A DNA stretch of 64,000 bases from an uncultured Peptococcaceae bacterium (GTDB lineage Bacteria > Bacillota > Peptococcia > Peptococcales > Peptococcaceae), in NCBI GenBank assembly GCA_910585405.1, contig CAJUDO010000015.1:1-64000 (forward strand), read 5' to 3'. Under the pieces are notes generated by a model. That model made no database searches, was not told the origin of the DNA, and saw only the letters and a list, made by a program, of their open reading frames with translations. Both the position numbers and the translations under genes were made by a program. Shown here one piece after another: positions 9,777-18,150 of this stretch. Each line of letters starts with the position of its first letter. Position 1 is the first letter of the stretch.

Positions 9777-11048
9777 TCACTCCTCATTTCCCTCTTCCAG
9801 TTTACTTTTCACTTCGTCCTCAGCAATATCCAGCAGCGCTTCTGCCCTGCTGTACCCCTCCGCTTCTTCACCGTCATTCCCTTTTCCATCTCCATGGAAC
9901 AGTACCGCGCAAATCAGCGAGGTAAAAGGCAGTGTCAGCAGAATTCCCAGGCTGCCCACCAGAGCCTGCAGGCATTCTACCACAATCATCTCTCTGTTAA
10001 ATAAATCCAACATAGAACTGTTGTAGGCAACCATCAACAATACACTGCTCATAAATCCGCCAATATACGCCAAAATCAGCGTGTTAGACATAGTGCCCAT
10101 GATATCGCGGCTGATGTTCATCCCTGAGTGCAGCAGTTCCTTAAAACCAATATGGGGAAGTTTTTCTTTCAATTCCGCTAACGCTGCCGCAATAGAAATG
10201 GACACGTCCATGATGGCACCCACCGCACCGATAATAATGGCGCCAAAAATAATTGCCCGCAGATTCAGAGGATTTTCCCCGCGCAAATTGTACAAAATCA
10301 CAGAATTTTCATCCAATACACCGGTCAGCGTCATGGTATGATCCATCAGCACGGTCAGTAAACCCGCTACCAATACGCCGGCAAGACAGCCCAGCACTGC
10401 AGCGATACTTTTCCGGTTCACGCCATTGACGATAAAGAGTGTCATCAAGGTCATATAAATGCATGTAGCAATGGACCAACTATAAATATTTTCTCCTGCC
10501 AAGACTGCTGGAATAAATACATAGAATACTGCCAGACAAGTCAACGTCAGAGACACAATGGTGTGAAAACCCTGCCAACGTCCAAAGAGCAACAGCAATA
10601 TAAGAAAAATAACCAGCAAAACGAGAATCTGGTCGGAGCGCTGGTAATCGCTCAGTAGCCATTGATTTTCTGCCATCCCGCCAGGAACCGTATACAAGAG
10701 CACCTTATCTCCCGGTTCCACAGCATGTAAATTAATTGCCGTAAAATAATCCAGCGTCTGCGCCGCTTCAATGACTTGACCCTTTTGCGCGCCGCTGCGA
10801 ATCTTCGCTTTGAAAAGAATGGTCTCATTCTCCGCTATTTCTGTCTCGCTGATTTGATAACTCTCACTGTAGCGGTCCGTTATTTCCAACACTGTAGCTT
10901 TTACCACAATAGACTGGTCATCATCATCAAAAGCATGATAATTGGTCATAGCCAACTGATGTCCTCCCAAAATATAAATCACAGAAATGCCTAAGACCAA
11001 AAGATACACAATAAGAGATTTTGAATCTTTCTTTTGCATTTTTTTCAC
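9777..11048 (-). CDS. YibE/F family membrane protein
   Basis: A 423-residue protein with one N-terminal membrane helix (IVYLLVLGISVIYILGG), an extracytoplasmic beta-rich region of about 100 residues and then about seven to eight membrane helices, the plan of the YibE/F family. Function is unknown in general; one Lactococcus member is a target of a bacteriocin. The start is a GTG at 11048 with AGGA upstream; an ATG at 11039 is an alternative. Longer in-frame starts would run into the RNase P RNA terminator. It overlaps closely with nth. Confidence 0.88.
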   Translation of the reverse strand: MKKMQKKDSKSLIVYLLVLGISVIYILGGHQLAMTNYHAFDDDDQSIVVKATVLEITDRYSESYQISETEIAENETILFKAKIRSGAQKGQVIEAAQTLDYFTAINLHAVEPGDKVLLYTVPGGMAENQWLLSDYQRSDQILVLLVIFLILLLLFGRWQGFHTIVSLTLTCLAVFYVFIPAVLAGENIYSWSIATCIYMTLMTLFIVNGVNRKSIAAVLGCLAGVLVAGLLTVLMDHTMTLTGVLDENSVILYNLRGENPLNLRAIIFGAIIIGAVGAIMDVSISIAAALAELKEKLPHIGFKELLHSGMNISRDIMGTMSNTLILAYIGGFMSSVLLMVAYNSSMLDLFNREMIVVECLQALVGSLGILLTLPFTSLICAVLFHGDGKGNDGEEAEGYSRAEALLDIAEDEVKSKLEEGNEE

Positions 11049-11117
11049 CCATTCTCGTCCTTTCTTTTTTGACTTGTCCGGCACAGACCTTGCCCAGGAG
11101 TGCAATTCTTCGCCGAT

Positions 11118-11163
11118 AAAAAAACCGTGTCGCAGAAGCAGAAATTCTGCTCTCCAAGACACA
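11118..11163 (-). terminator. Terminator of rnpB
   Basis: A compound stem: outer GTGTC/GACAC with an inner AGCAGAA/TTTCTGCT hairpin, followed on the minus strand by seven T (11118-11124). It lies just after the RNase P RNA 3' end. Confidence 0.75.
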
Positions 11164-11177
11164 GTCATCAGATTCGT

Positions 11178-11522
11178 ATTGGTTGACTAAGCCGTAAGCC
11201 GGGTTCTGTCATTGAATGGTCATCTATCTCGAATCCCAGTTACCTGGAATCTCCAGCGACCTACCCGAGAACGGAGCGGGCCACTCCTTCTATTCTCCTA
11301 TTAGGTCTTGCACCAGATGGGGTTTACCAAGCCGACAAGTCACCTTGCCGCTGGTGCGCTCTTACCGCACCGTTTCATCCTTACCGCAAAAATGCGGCGG
11401 TTTGTTTTCTGTGGCACTTTCCTTAAGGTCACCCTCACTGGCCGTTAGCCAGCATCCTGCCCTGTGGAGCCCGGACTTTCCTCAGCCTTGTGGCCGCGAC
11501 CATTTCACTTACTCATCCCAAT
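11178..11522 (-). ncRNA. rnpB: RNase P RNA (bacterial class A-like)
   Basis: Read on the minus strand, the conserved 5' element GAGGAAAGTCCGGGCTCC and the 3' element ACAGAACCCGGCTTA are present, with a P4-type context between them. The ends are set by the P1 helix: ATTGG...GAGTAAG at the 5' end pairs with CTTAGTC..CCAAT at the 3' end. This ribozyme removes 5' leaders from pre-tRNAs. A TGC-TATAAT extended -10 element ends about 12 bases upstream and a strong terminator follows. Confidence 0.95.
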
Positions 11523-11533
11523 ACTATTTATGC

Positions 11534-11542
11534 ATTATAGCA
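11534..11542 (-). promoter_or_regulatory. Extended -10 promoter of rnpB
   Basis: On the minus strand TGCTATAAT, an extended -10 with a perfect hexamer, about 12 bases before the RNase P RNA. No good -35 is seen 17 bases upstream (TGGAAC). Confidence 0.55.
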
Positions 11543-11608
11543 TACTCCCCGGCAAAGTTCCAGTAAAAATCTATTGGGTTTCTTTATTTTTTACTCTAAA
11601 TTTGCAAA

Positions 11609-11624
11609 TGTTTCACGTGGAACA
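11609..11624. other. parS-like ParB-binding site
   Basis: TGTTTCACGTGGAACA. Its complement, TGTTCCACGTGAAACA, is the parS sequence known from the Bacillus subtilis spo0J gene and fits the ParB consensus TGTTNCACGTGAAACA. It lies in a gene-less stretch upstream of rnpB. A second site is at 54027-54042. Confidence 0.85.
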
Positions 11625-11651
11625 ATTCAAACAACCAGCTATTTGTTTTTT

Positions 11652-11781
11652 GCTACCCTTCGCCCGTCCTGCCCAATATGTACATCTGCTTGACCGTCTT
11701 TCGCGTTGTGGACTGCGTCCACCGCTTCAAGAACAGTCTGTGCAGCTGTTCATATTGACGCAGAATTTTGGCGAAGGTAGC
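11652..11781. other. Structured intergenic segment closed by a long stem, possible RNA
   Basis: The ends pair: GCTACCCTTCGCC (11652-11664) with GGCGAAGGTAGC (11770-11781), one bulged base. Inside are two perfect hairpins, GTGGAC/GTCCAC (11708-11722) and GAACAG/CTGTTC (11731-11751), giving a multibranched fold. I cannot assign it to a known RNA family. The minus strand also has short open frames through here, none convincing. Confidence 0.35.
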
Positions 11782-11877
11782 AGGAGAGTTGAAACCCATA
11801 AAAGGTTAGCGAGGGCCTTGTGCAGCAACTTTTTCTATAGCTCTAAATAATAAATCGTTATGTATTTAGGCTCCCAT

Positions 11878-12022
11878 CGGCGCAGAACTTCGCGCCGGCG
11901 GAGTCGTCGCCCGACGCTTTTCTGGTCGGGCGAGGGGCTACGGGGGGACGGCACCAAAAAGCGTACCGTCTCGAACCCCCCCGCTTGGCCTTTGCCTACT
12001 TACTAGCGCATATTTCTGCGCT
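11878..12022. other. Run of four GC-rich hairpins, unassigned
   Basis: Consecutive stems CGGCGC/GCGCCG (11878-11897), CGCCCGAC/GTCGGGCG (11908-11932), a two-part stem GGGGGG and GACGG-AC pairing with CCGTC and CCCCCC (11942-11982), and AGCGCA/TGCGCT (12005-12022). The segment is much more GC-rich than its surroundings and has no supported open reading frame. It may be an RNA gene or a piece of a repeated intergenic element that continues into the palindrome at 12086. Confidence 0.4.
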
Positions 12023-12085
12023 GGAGACCTTGCTAAAAAAGTCAAAGATCAGCTATTGGTGAATGCTGTTAGCCTAAGCGCAGGA

Positions 12086-12186
12086 TTTTTCGCATCTGGC
12101 TAGGCGGCTTTGAAGTTTCTGAGCGACGCGTACTCTACGTACGCAAGGCGAGGAAATTTCAAAACAACAACGCCAGATGCGAAAAA
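12086..12186. repeat. Palindromic intergenic repeat, copy 2
   Basis: A perfect 15-bp outer stem (12086-12100 with 12172-12186) encloses TAGGCGGC, an imperfect inner palindrome (TTTGAAGTTTCTGAGCGACGC facing GCAAGGCGAGGAAATTTCAAA) and ACAACAAC. The layout and conserved unpaired stretches match copy 1 at 9039-9114. It sits just past the 3' end of sigK, as copy 1 does past nth. Confidence 0.75.
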
Positions 12187-12198
12187 GGCCAGCGTGCC

Positions 12199-12876
12199 TT
12201 ATTCACGCAGCTTCGCCGCCTCCGTCAGCTTTTCCAACGCCTTCTTCTCAATACGGCTCACATAAGAGCGGGACACTTTCAACCGCGCGCCTACCTCCTT
12301 TTGGGTAATTGGTTCATCGCCGTTCAAGCCATAGCGCAACTCCAGCACTAGTTTTTCCCGCTCTGTCAAACAATGAAGCTTTTGCAGCAAATGTTGATAC
12401 TCACAGCTTTGCTCCACCGTTTCCGCTACCATATCCCCTTCTGTGCCCAACACATCCCGCAGACTGATTTGATTGCCGTCATGGTCTGTGCCGATAGGCT
12501 CGTTTAGCGACACCTCACATTTGTGCTTCTTCTGCGCCCGCAAATGCATCAAAATCTCATTTTCCACACATCGCGCCGCATAGGTAGCCAGCTTCACCTT
12601 TTTATCTGGCTTAAAGGTATTGATTCCTTTAATAAGGCCAATGGTGCCGATAGAAATCAAATCGTCCTGTTCCTCCGATGTGCCCTCAAACTTTTTGGCG
12701 ATATGAGCGACCAAACGCAAATTATGCCGAATCAGCTCATCCCGCGCGTCCAGATCCCCCTGCTGCAACCGTTCCAGACATCGCGCTTCCTCCGCCTCAT
12801 CCAGCGGTTGGGGAAAGGCGTTCTGCGTCATATAACCGGTCAGCAGCACCAACTGTTTTACTACTTCCAATAACAA
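12199..12876 (-). CDS. sigK: Sporulation sigma factor SigK-type
   Basis: A 225-residue sigma-70 family factor of the late mother-cell type. The order is SigK-like: NAFPQPLDEAEEARCLERLQ, RHNLRLVAHIAKKFE (region 2.1), DLISIGTIGLIKGINTFKP (2.2), KLATYAARCVENEILMHLR (2.3-2.4), and a region 4 helix-turn-helix, KEVGARLKVSRSYVSRIEKK. SigK drives coat and late mother-cell genes. The short N-terminal extension (LLEVVKQLVLLTGYMTQ) fits a membrane-associated pro-sequence. The reading frame is continuous, with no skin-type insertion. Start is a TTG with GGAGG seven bases upstream; no ATG is available in that position. It could be SigE-like, but the N-terminal half favours SigK. Confidence 0.9.
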   Translation of the reverse strand: MLLEVVKQLVLLTGYMTQNAFPQPLDEAEEARCLERLQQGDLDARDELIRHNLRLVAHIAKKFEGTSEEQDDLISIGTIGLIKGINTFKPDKKVKLATYAARCVENEILMHLRAQKKHKCEVSLNEPIGTDHDGNQISLRDVLGTEGDMVAETVEQSCEYQHLLQKLHCLTEREKLVLELRYGLNGDEPITQKEVGARLKVSRSYVSRIEKKALEKLTEAAKLRE

Positions 12877-12958
12877 TGTTCTCCCTCCTGTTCCCTTCCT
12901 ACTATCACCTTATGTGCAAGCGCTGTCCCATTATGACGGCTCTAAACAACTCCACGCG

Positions 12959-12998
12959 AAAAAAGGCGTCTCCGTGAGCATACATCACGGAAACGCCT
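12959..12998 (-). terminator. Terminator downstream of the AraC regulator unit
   Basis: Arms 12964-12977 and 12985-12998 pair over 14 bases with one mismatch; six T follow on the minus strand (A at 12959-12964) and a T-rich stretch follows on the plus strand. It separates the araC unit from sigK. Confidence 0.65.
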
Positions 12999-13146
12999 CT
13001 TTTCTCTTTTCTCATTCGAATACCAAAACCATCACAATGGAACTACCTGCTTTATTTGAAAAAGTGTTATGACCAAGCAAGTTATATCTCCATTCATTTT
13101 TACAAATCAGAGTTTATCGCGCTACATTTAACTCTGGTATTCAGCT

Positions 13147-13420
13147 CTACATTTTTACTTCAAGTCCTTCAAAGACTGTGATCTGTAAATCTCTTGCATC
13201 AATCAACCTTTTCTGTTTGCCTTTCGAACAAACAGAAAAGATTTTTCGGGACACAAATGCTACCAAAATCCTTTTGCTATTCTTTATACAACCTAGTCGC
13301 TTTTTGTGATTTTATGTCGCACTTACAGACATTTTCTGTCAGATACTCATGAAGCTGGTTTACAAAACTGCGGAAATGCTTGTCAACTGTTTCTGTGAAC
13401 AGGGCAAATTTCTCGTTCAT
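13147..13420 (-). pseudogene. Probable decayed small gene after the AraC regulator
   Basis: From an ATG at 13420, with GGAGGGG before it, a clean frame reads MNEKFALFTETVDKHFRSFV on to CKCDIK and then stops at 13277. In another frame of the following bases there are coding-like segments (NSKRILVAFVSRK, then KQKRLID) that look like the continuation of the same kind of protein, with material missing between them. From memory, not checked, they resemble a small family of unknown function found beside AraC/GyrI regulators. The start lies 11 bases after the araC stop. I read it as a frameshifted and partly deleted gene; a genuine 47-residue protein is the alternative. Confidence 0.5.
13208..13246 (+). 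terminator. Possible terminator-like inverted repeat
   Basis: A perfect 11-bp inverted repeat, CTTTTCTGTTT (13208-13218) with AAACAGAAAAG (13230-13240), followed by ATTTTT. There is no plus-strand gene nearby for it to serve, so its function is doubtful. Confidence 0.35.
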
Positions 13421-13431
13421 ACACCCCTCCG

Positions 13432-14283
13432 TTATCCTTTTGTTTTGACTACGGGTATCCATACCTCATATTGTGTATTCTGTGGATCTGGATTTAAGTA
13501 AACCTCAATATCGGGGGCATTCGCATACTCATATCCAGAGGTTGGAAGCCACTCTGTTATAATCCGCTGCTCCAATTCCTGTATAGACCGGTTTGTACCC
13601 GTTCCCGAAAAAATTGCCCAAGTAGACGCAGGCACGGTGTATTCTTCAAGCTCATCACTTGTTTTTGTACTGGAAACAGCAATAAAATATTTCCATTGTT
13701 CTTCATCATTGCAAACACTCACGCCCAAAAGTCCCATTGGCGGCGTATTCATCATTCCTGCCAATTTCTGGATGGTTCCATCGATAGAAGCCTCCTGCCA
13801 CATCTTTGGCACCACCATAAAATTATGCTCGATTTCCCTATCAAGCGGTACAGATATGCCAATAATGCGAAATGATTCTTTTGTCTCAATTCTATAGTTC
13901 ATTTCTGTCGCTCCTTTCACAGAAATGTTAAACACAATGGGAGAAAAAGATTTCACAGCTACGCCCCCGTCTTTCACGGACGACGGAGCTATCCCATGAA
14001 AAGACTGAAATGCTCTGTTAAATGCCGTCGGAGAACGATAGCCATACTTCTCCGCAATATCAATAATCCGTTCACATCCACCCTGCAGGTCTACTGCTGC
14101 TAAAGACATTTTTCTTCTTCGGATATACTCTGCCAGTGTAATGCCCGCCATATAAGTAAACATCCTCTGGTAGTGATAGGTGGAGCAGCAGGCAATCCGC
14201 CCAAGCTGTTCATAGTCAATTTCTCCTGTCAAATGTTCCTCAATATAATTTATGCTTTGATTTAATCTGTGAACCCATTCCAT
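13432..14283 (-). CDS. AraC-family regulator with GyrI-like effector-binding domain
   Basis: A 283-residue transcription regulator. The N-terminal about 100 residues hold two helix-turn-helix units of the AraC/XylS type (YEQLGRIACCSTYHYQRMFT and IDIAEKYGYRSPTAFNRAFQ). The C-terminal about 160 residues are a GyrI/Rob-like domain (starting near YRIETKESFRIIGISVPLD) that binds amphipathic or drug-like compounds. This order, DNA-binding domain first, is the same as in Rob. The ATG at 14283 has GGAGG six bases upstream and is preferred over the one at 14304. Downstream lies a decayed partner gene. Targets are not apparent. Confidence 0.9.
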   Translation of the reverse strand: MEWVHRLNQSINYIEEHLTGEIDYEQLGRIACCSTYHYQRMFTYMAGITLAEYIRRRKMSLAAVDLQGGCERIIDIAEKYGYRSPTAFNRAFQSFHGIAPSSVKDGGVAVKSFSPIVFNISVKGATEMNYRIETKESFRIIGISVPLDREIEHNFMVVPKMWQEASIDGTIQKLAGMMNTPPMGLLGVSVCNDEEQWKYFIAVSSTKTSDELEEYTVPASTWAIFSGTGTNRSIQELEQRIITEWLPTSGYEYANAPDIEVYLNPDPQNTQYEVWIPVVKTKG

Positions 14284-14592
14284 GACTTGCCTCCTTGTCC
14301 GCATAGATTGCGCTTAGTCAACATACATTTGTCTTTATCATTATAAGGCTTATTTTTAAAGTTGTCCTCTCTATCCCTGCACAAAAAAGAGAGGCAGTTA
14401 TTCGATAATTGACATTTGCTTTTCTCCCTTGACTGCATAAGCCATGAGCCGATATTTTTCCTTCTTTCCCAATCCTGCGGAATACAATATTTCCCCAGAC
14501 TCAATCAGCAATTATGATACATGACAAACCCCCAACAAGCAAAATCTGTCCGCAAGCCATAGACACGGGTGGACAGGTTTGTTCACATATAG
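14284..14592. other. Intergenic region upstream of the AraC regulator
   Basis: About 300 bases. A TATAAT on the minus strand shortly before the regulator is the only promoter-like element. CTGTCC and GGACAG near 14550-14575 form a weak inverted repeat. The open frame through 14262-14504 has no ribosome-binding site and no recognisable product. Confidence 0.4.
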
Positions 14593-14631
14593 AAAAAAGC
14601 GGTATAGCCCCTACAACCGGGGCTATACCGC
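14593..14631 (-). terminator. Terminator of the rubrerythrin gene
   Basis: A perfect 13-bp stem, GCGGTATAGCCCC (14599-14611) with its complement (14619-14631), and six T on the minus strand. Confidence 0.85.
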
Positions 14632-14684
14632 CTCATCAAAACCTACTTCCTTGTAACTGGAAGCCTCTGATTTTATAGCATTTC

Positions 14685-15230
14685 TTATTTACCGAAATAT
14701 CTGTTCAGCAGACCTTCAAATGCTTTGCCGTGTCTTGCCTCGTCTTTTGCCATTTCATGTACAGTGTCATGAATTGCATCCAAGTTCTGTTCCTTTGCCA
14801 TTTTAGCCAGATCTTTTTTACCCTGGGTGGCACCGTGTTCAGCAGCTACGCGCAGTTTCAGGTTTTCTTCTGTGGATGGGGTTACAACTTCACCCAACAG
14901 TTCTGCAAATTTTGCAGCATGTTCTGCTTCTTCATAAGCAGCTTTTTCCCAATACAGGCCGATTTCAGGATAACCTTCTCTGTGAGCTACACGAGCCATT
15001 GCCAGATACATCCCAACTTCGGTGCATTCACCGGTAAAGTTATCGCGCAGACCTTTTACGATTTCAGGGTCAATCCCTTCGCAAATTCCTACTTTGTGTT
15101 CGTCAGCAAACACTAATTTTTCTCCAGCTTCCTGTTCAATGAATTTTTTAGCTTTGCAAATAGGGCATTCTGCTGGAGCTGTTTCTGCTTCAGTGGTCCA
15201 ACCGCATACTGCACATACATACTTTTTCAT
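14685..15230 (-). CDS. Reverse rubrerythrin (rubredoxin domain at the N-terminus)
   Basis: A 181-residue non-haem iron protein. The rubredoxin-like domain is at the N-terminus ([20 protein letters not shown]) and the ferritin-like diiron domain follows, with ligand motifs [25 protein letters not shown] and the DEARH near the C-terminus. This is the opposite of classical rubrerythrin, and such reverse rubrerythrins act as NAD(P)H-linked peroxidases and oxygen reductases in clostridia. A one-gene unit with a strong terminator, next to the triple-rubredoxin gene, so the two may form an oxidative-stress cluster. GGAGG lies before the ATG. Confidence 0.93.
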   Translation of the reverse strand: MKKYVCAVCGWTTEAETAPAECPICKAKKFIEQEAGEKLVFADEHKVGICEGIDPEIVKGLRDNFTGECTEVGMYLAMARVAHREGYPEIGLYWEKAAYEEAEHAAKFAELLGEVVTPSTEENLKLRVAAEHGATQGKKDLAKMAKEQNLDAIHDTVHEMAKDEARHGKAFEGLLNRYFGK

Positions 15231-15355
15231 AATAAAACCTCCATTAATTTATATTTTATTTTTTATAAACAAACTGCCATATTTTAGATACAGTTTATCC
15301 TTCATATTTTTTATTCCATCTTTCCAACTGTTTTCCTGCCAAAATAATGGATTTC

Positions 15356-15856
15356 TTACATTTTTCCTGCTTTTTTCATTTCTTCCACATACTTTTGTGG
15401 AGCTACTTCATCAAAAGGCCAGGAAATATTTATCATCTCACGGCACTGTGGACATTCTTTCGGAGCTTCTTCTGCCACAATGGTATATCCACATACAGAG
15501 CAGACAAAGGTTTTCAGTTTTTCCACTTTTGCTTTATTCGCCAAGAGTTCATCCACATATTTCTGTGGTGCAACTTCATCAAAAGGCCAGGAAATGTTCA
15601 TCATTTCACGGCATTGTGGACATTCCTTCGGAGCTTCTTCTGCCACTAGCGTGTATCCGCACACAGAACAAACAAACCGTTTTACTTTGTGGTCAACCAA
15701 TTTCTCTGCTAAATCTTCTGCCTGTTTCTTGGAAGCCACCTCGTCAAAAGGCCAGGAAATATTCATCATTTCACGGCACTTCGGACATTCTTTTGGAGCT
15801 TCTTCTGCCTCTACAGTATAACCACATACAGAACAGACAAACTTTTTCATCGTCAT
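15356..15856 (-). CDS. Protein of three tandem rubredoxin-like domains
   Basis: A 166-residue protein built from three near-identical units of about 55 residues. Each has FVCSVCGYT, EEAPKECPxCREM and then the invariant NISWPFDEVA. Each unit therefore carries the four cysteines of a rubredoxin-type iron (or zinc) site in the short, rubrerythrin-like form. No ferritin-like domain follows. It probably carries electrons, perhaps to the reverse rubrerythrin encoded 125 bases downstream, but that link is inferred from proximity only. The start is the ATG at 15856 (or the one at 15850) after GGAGG. The close identity of the repeats indicates recent internal duplication. Confidence 0.85.
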   Translation of the reverse strand: MTMKKFVCSVCGYTVEAEEAPKECPKCREMMNISWPFDEVASKKQAEDLAEKLVDHKVKRFVCSVCGYTLVAEEAPKECPQCREMMNISWPFDEVAPQKYVDELLANKAKVEKLKTFVCSVCGYTIVAEEAPKECPQCREMINISWPFDEVAPQKYVEEMKKAGKM

Positions 15857-16086
15857 ATACCTTCATCCTCCAAATCATTGCACAAAATTCAAAAAGACAT
15901 TTCTGTCTTGTCCTTTATTTTATACCCGCGAATTCTTTGAAGCAAACAGAATTTTCAGAAAAAATTGCGAAATATTTTGCAAAATAAAAAATTCCCTACC
16001 GCCCCTGTTTTTTCTAGCATCTTCATGCTATAATTTTGCAAGAAGGTATATACTAGTATTGAAAATTTTTAACAGGAGGGTTTTAC

Positions 16087-17862
16087 ATGCCAACAGAAAA
16101 AGATACCTGGGATTTGACCCAGATGTTCGAAAATACGGAGAAATGGCGTGATGGTCTGGAAAAAGCCAAAACGCTCACTCAAACCCTTGCAGCTATGCAG
16201 GGCACGATCACAAAAAGCGCTGACAATCTCTACCGTGCGCTGCAGACCAACGACCAGTTGGGAGAAACCTTGACTGCGCTTTTTGTGTACGCCAAAATGT
16301 ATTTTGACCAGAATATGTCCAACGGTGAAGCCAAAAATCTGTACGAAACTGCAGACAGCGTATATACTGCCCTGGCGGAACAGATTGCATTCTTGGAGCC
16401 GGAATTGCTGGAGCTCACACCGGAAATTTTTGCTGATTATATAGCACAAAAGCCGGAGCTGAAGCTGTATCAATTTCTCATGGAAGGCTTGTTTGAACAG
16501 AAGGAACACATTTTCAATCAGCAAATAGAAGAAATCTTGAGTAAAATGGGTTCTCTGGGCAATTCTTTTGAAAAAATTTATGATGACCTCAGCGTCAATG
16601 ATATCCACTATCCCGAATTGACCACGCCGGAAGGCAACACCATCGAGGTTAATAACAATAATTATCAGGTGGCCCTGATTCACGAAGATGCTCAATTCCG
16701 TGCCGAGTATTTTCAAAAGCTCTTAGGCGTTTACAAACAACACATCAATACCATCTGCTCTGCCTATTACGGCTCTGTAAAAAATGATGTGTTCATCGCA
16801 AAAAGCCGCAAATACCCATCTGCACGGGCTATGGCGCTTTCTGGCAATCATATTCCCGAAGAAGTATACGACAATCTCATCGCCACTGTGCGCAAAAATG
16901 TAGCGCCACTACAGGAATATGTCACTCTGCGCAAAGAGGTACTAAGTCTGCCGGAAATTCATTTCAGTGATCTCTTTGTGCCGCTAGTGCCGGGAATCGA
17001 CCGCACCTACACCTATGAAGCAGCACAGCAAATCGTGCTGGAAGCGACCGCTGTGCTGGGCGAGGACTATACTGCTGTGTTAAAGGAAGCCTTCAGCAAT
17101 CGCTGGATTGACGTGTATCCTGCAAAGAATAAAGCCACCGGTGCTTATGCTATTCATTCTTACGGCTATCATCCCTTTTCCCTGCTGAACTTTACCGGCA
17201 CATTAAATGATGTATTCACCATCGCCCACGAATTGGGACACGTGATGCACAGCTACTACAGCAACAACAACCAGCCTTATGTCTATTCGGATTATTGCAT
17301 TTTCACAGCAGAGGTAGCTTCCACTGTCAACGAACAACTGCTTTTTGATTATCTGTATAAGCACAGCAAATCTGACGCTGAAAAAGCATTGCTTCTGTGC
17401 AACCAATTGGATAACATTCGTTCTACCCTGTACCGTCAAACCTTATTTGCCGACTTTGAAAATCAGACGCACCAGATGGTGGAACAAGGCCAGCCGTTGC
17501 TGCCAGAAGTACTATGCAAAAATTATCGCCAGTTGTATGAAATCTATCACGGTGAAGATTTTGTCATTGATGATGTATTGAGTTGCGAATGGGCTCGTAT
17601 CCCTCATTTTTATCGGGCGTTTTATGTGTACCAATATGCTACTGGCATTTCCGCTGCGGTGAGCATTTCCAAAAAGATCCTTTCCGGTGAGCCGGATGCC
17701 GTAGCCCATTACCGCCACTTCCTCACCTGCGGTGGCTCCGACTATCCCATCAATCTACTTAAGATTGCCGGTGTTGATATGGCCAGTCCACAGCCCATCG
17801 AAGATACTTTACACTATTTCCAGGAGCTGCTGGATGAACTGAAACCGTTGCTCAAAAAATAG
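16087..17862 (+). CDS. pepF: Oligoendopeptidase F (M3 family)
   Basis: A 591-residue cytosolic zinc peptidase that cuts peptides of roughly 7 to 17 residues. The zinc-binding HELGH is at residue 381 in TIAHELGHVMHSYYS, with the downstream glutamate in FTAEVASTVNEQLL. Length and the N-terminal helical region (DTWDLTQMFEN) fit the PepF/oligoendopeptidase F group. AGGAGGG precedes the ATG, and a TATAAT lies about 55 bases upstream. A one-gene unit with a terminator at 17896-17938. Confidence 0.96.
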   Translation: MPTEKDTWDLTQMFENTEKWRDGLEKAKTLTQTLAAMQGTITKSADNLYRALQTNDQLGETLTALFVYAKMYFDQNMSNGEAKNLYETADSVYTALAEQIAFLEPELLELTPEIFADYIAQKPELKLYQFLMEGLFEQKEHIFNQQIEEILSKMGSLGNSFEKIYDDLSVNDIHYPELTTPEGNTIEVNNNNYQVALIHEDAQFRAEYFQKLLGVYKQHINTICSAYYGSVKNDVFIAKSRKYPSARAMALSGNHIPEEVYDNLIATVRKNVAPLQEYVTLRKEVLSLPEIHFSDLFVPLVPGIDRTYTYEAAQQIVLEATAVLGEDYTAVLKEAFSNRWIDVYPAKNKATGAYAIHSYGYHPFSLLNFTGTLNDVFTIAHELGHVMHSYYSNNNQPYVYSDYCIFTAEVASTVNEQLLFDYLYKHSKSDAEKALLLCNQLDNIRSTLYRQTLFADFENQTHQMVEQGQPLLPEVLCKNYRQLYEIYHGEDFVIDDVLSCEWARIPHFYRAFYVYQYATGISAAVSISKKILSGEPDAVAHYRHFLTCGGSDYPINLLKIAGVDMASPQPIEDTLHYFQELLDELKPLLKK

Positions 17863-17895
17863 CTGTGAAAATTGTGCCCTTCTAATCACAAAAAA

Positions 17896-17938
17896 GAGGA
17901 TGGAGAAACATTTATACTGTTTCTCCACCCTCTTTTTA
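17896..17938 (+). terminator. Terminator of pepF
   Basis: Fifteen-base arms (17896-17910 and 17918-17932, one mismatch) followed by TTTTT. Confidence 0.85.
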
Positions 17939-18083
17939 TGTATGTGCCCTCTAAGCAGCATCTCTCTATGTGAAAATACCTTTCTCCAACACTAGCTATT
18001 TTCTGCCTGTCTGTTCGCCTATTGCGCAATATGCCTTACTATGGCCCCTTTACATTCTGAAAAATTGTACTATTTCCTCGCCT

Positions 18084-18113
18084 GCATAAATCAAAACGTG
18101 AAAGGCAATAACT
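18084..18113 (+). promoter_or_regulatory. Candidate SigF/SigG-type promoter of sigG
   Basis: GCATA (18084-18088), a 15-base spacer, then GGCAATAACT (18104-18113). This resembles forespore sigma-F/sigma-G promoters (a GYATA-like -35 and a -10 beginning GG). It lies 37 bases before the sigG start codon, where sigma-F control is expected from other spore-formers. Confidence 0.5.
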
Positions 18114-18150
18114 AATCTCATCACAGGAATTGCAAGCGGAGGGAATTGAC

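Noticed and set aside
11639..11790. Minus-strand frames such as PATFAKILRQYEQLH and QTVLEAVDAVHNAKDGQ
   Set aside because: They look somewhat protein-like but are in different frames, short, interrupted and without a start site; the stem structure explains the region as well.
11464..11850. Open frame of 128 codons across the rnpB 5' end and the intergenic region
   Set aside because: It overlaps the RNase P RNA, has no ribosome-binding site and no recognisable protein character.
14262..14504. 80-codon frame overlapping the AraC regulator start
   Set aside because: No ribosome-binding site, and no recognisable product.
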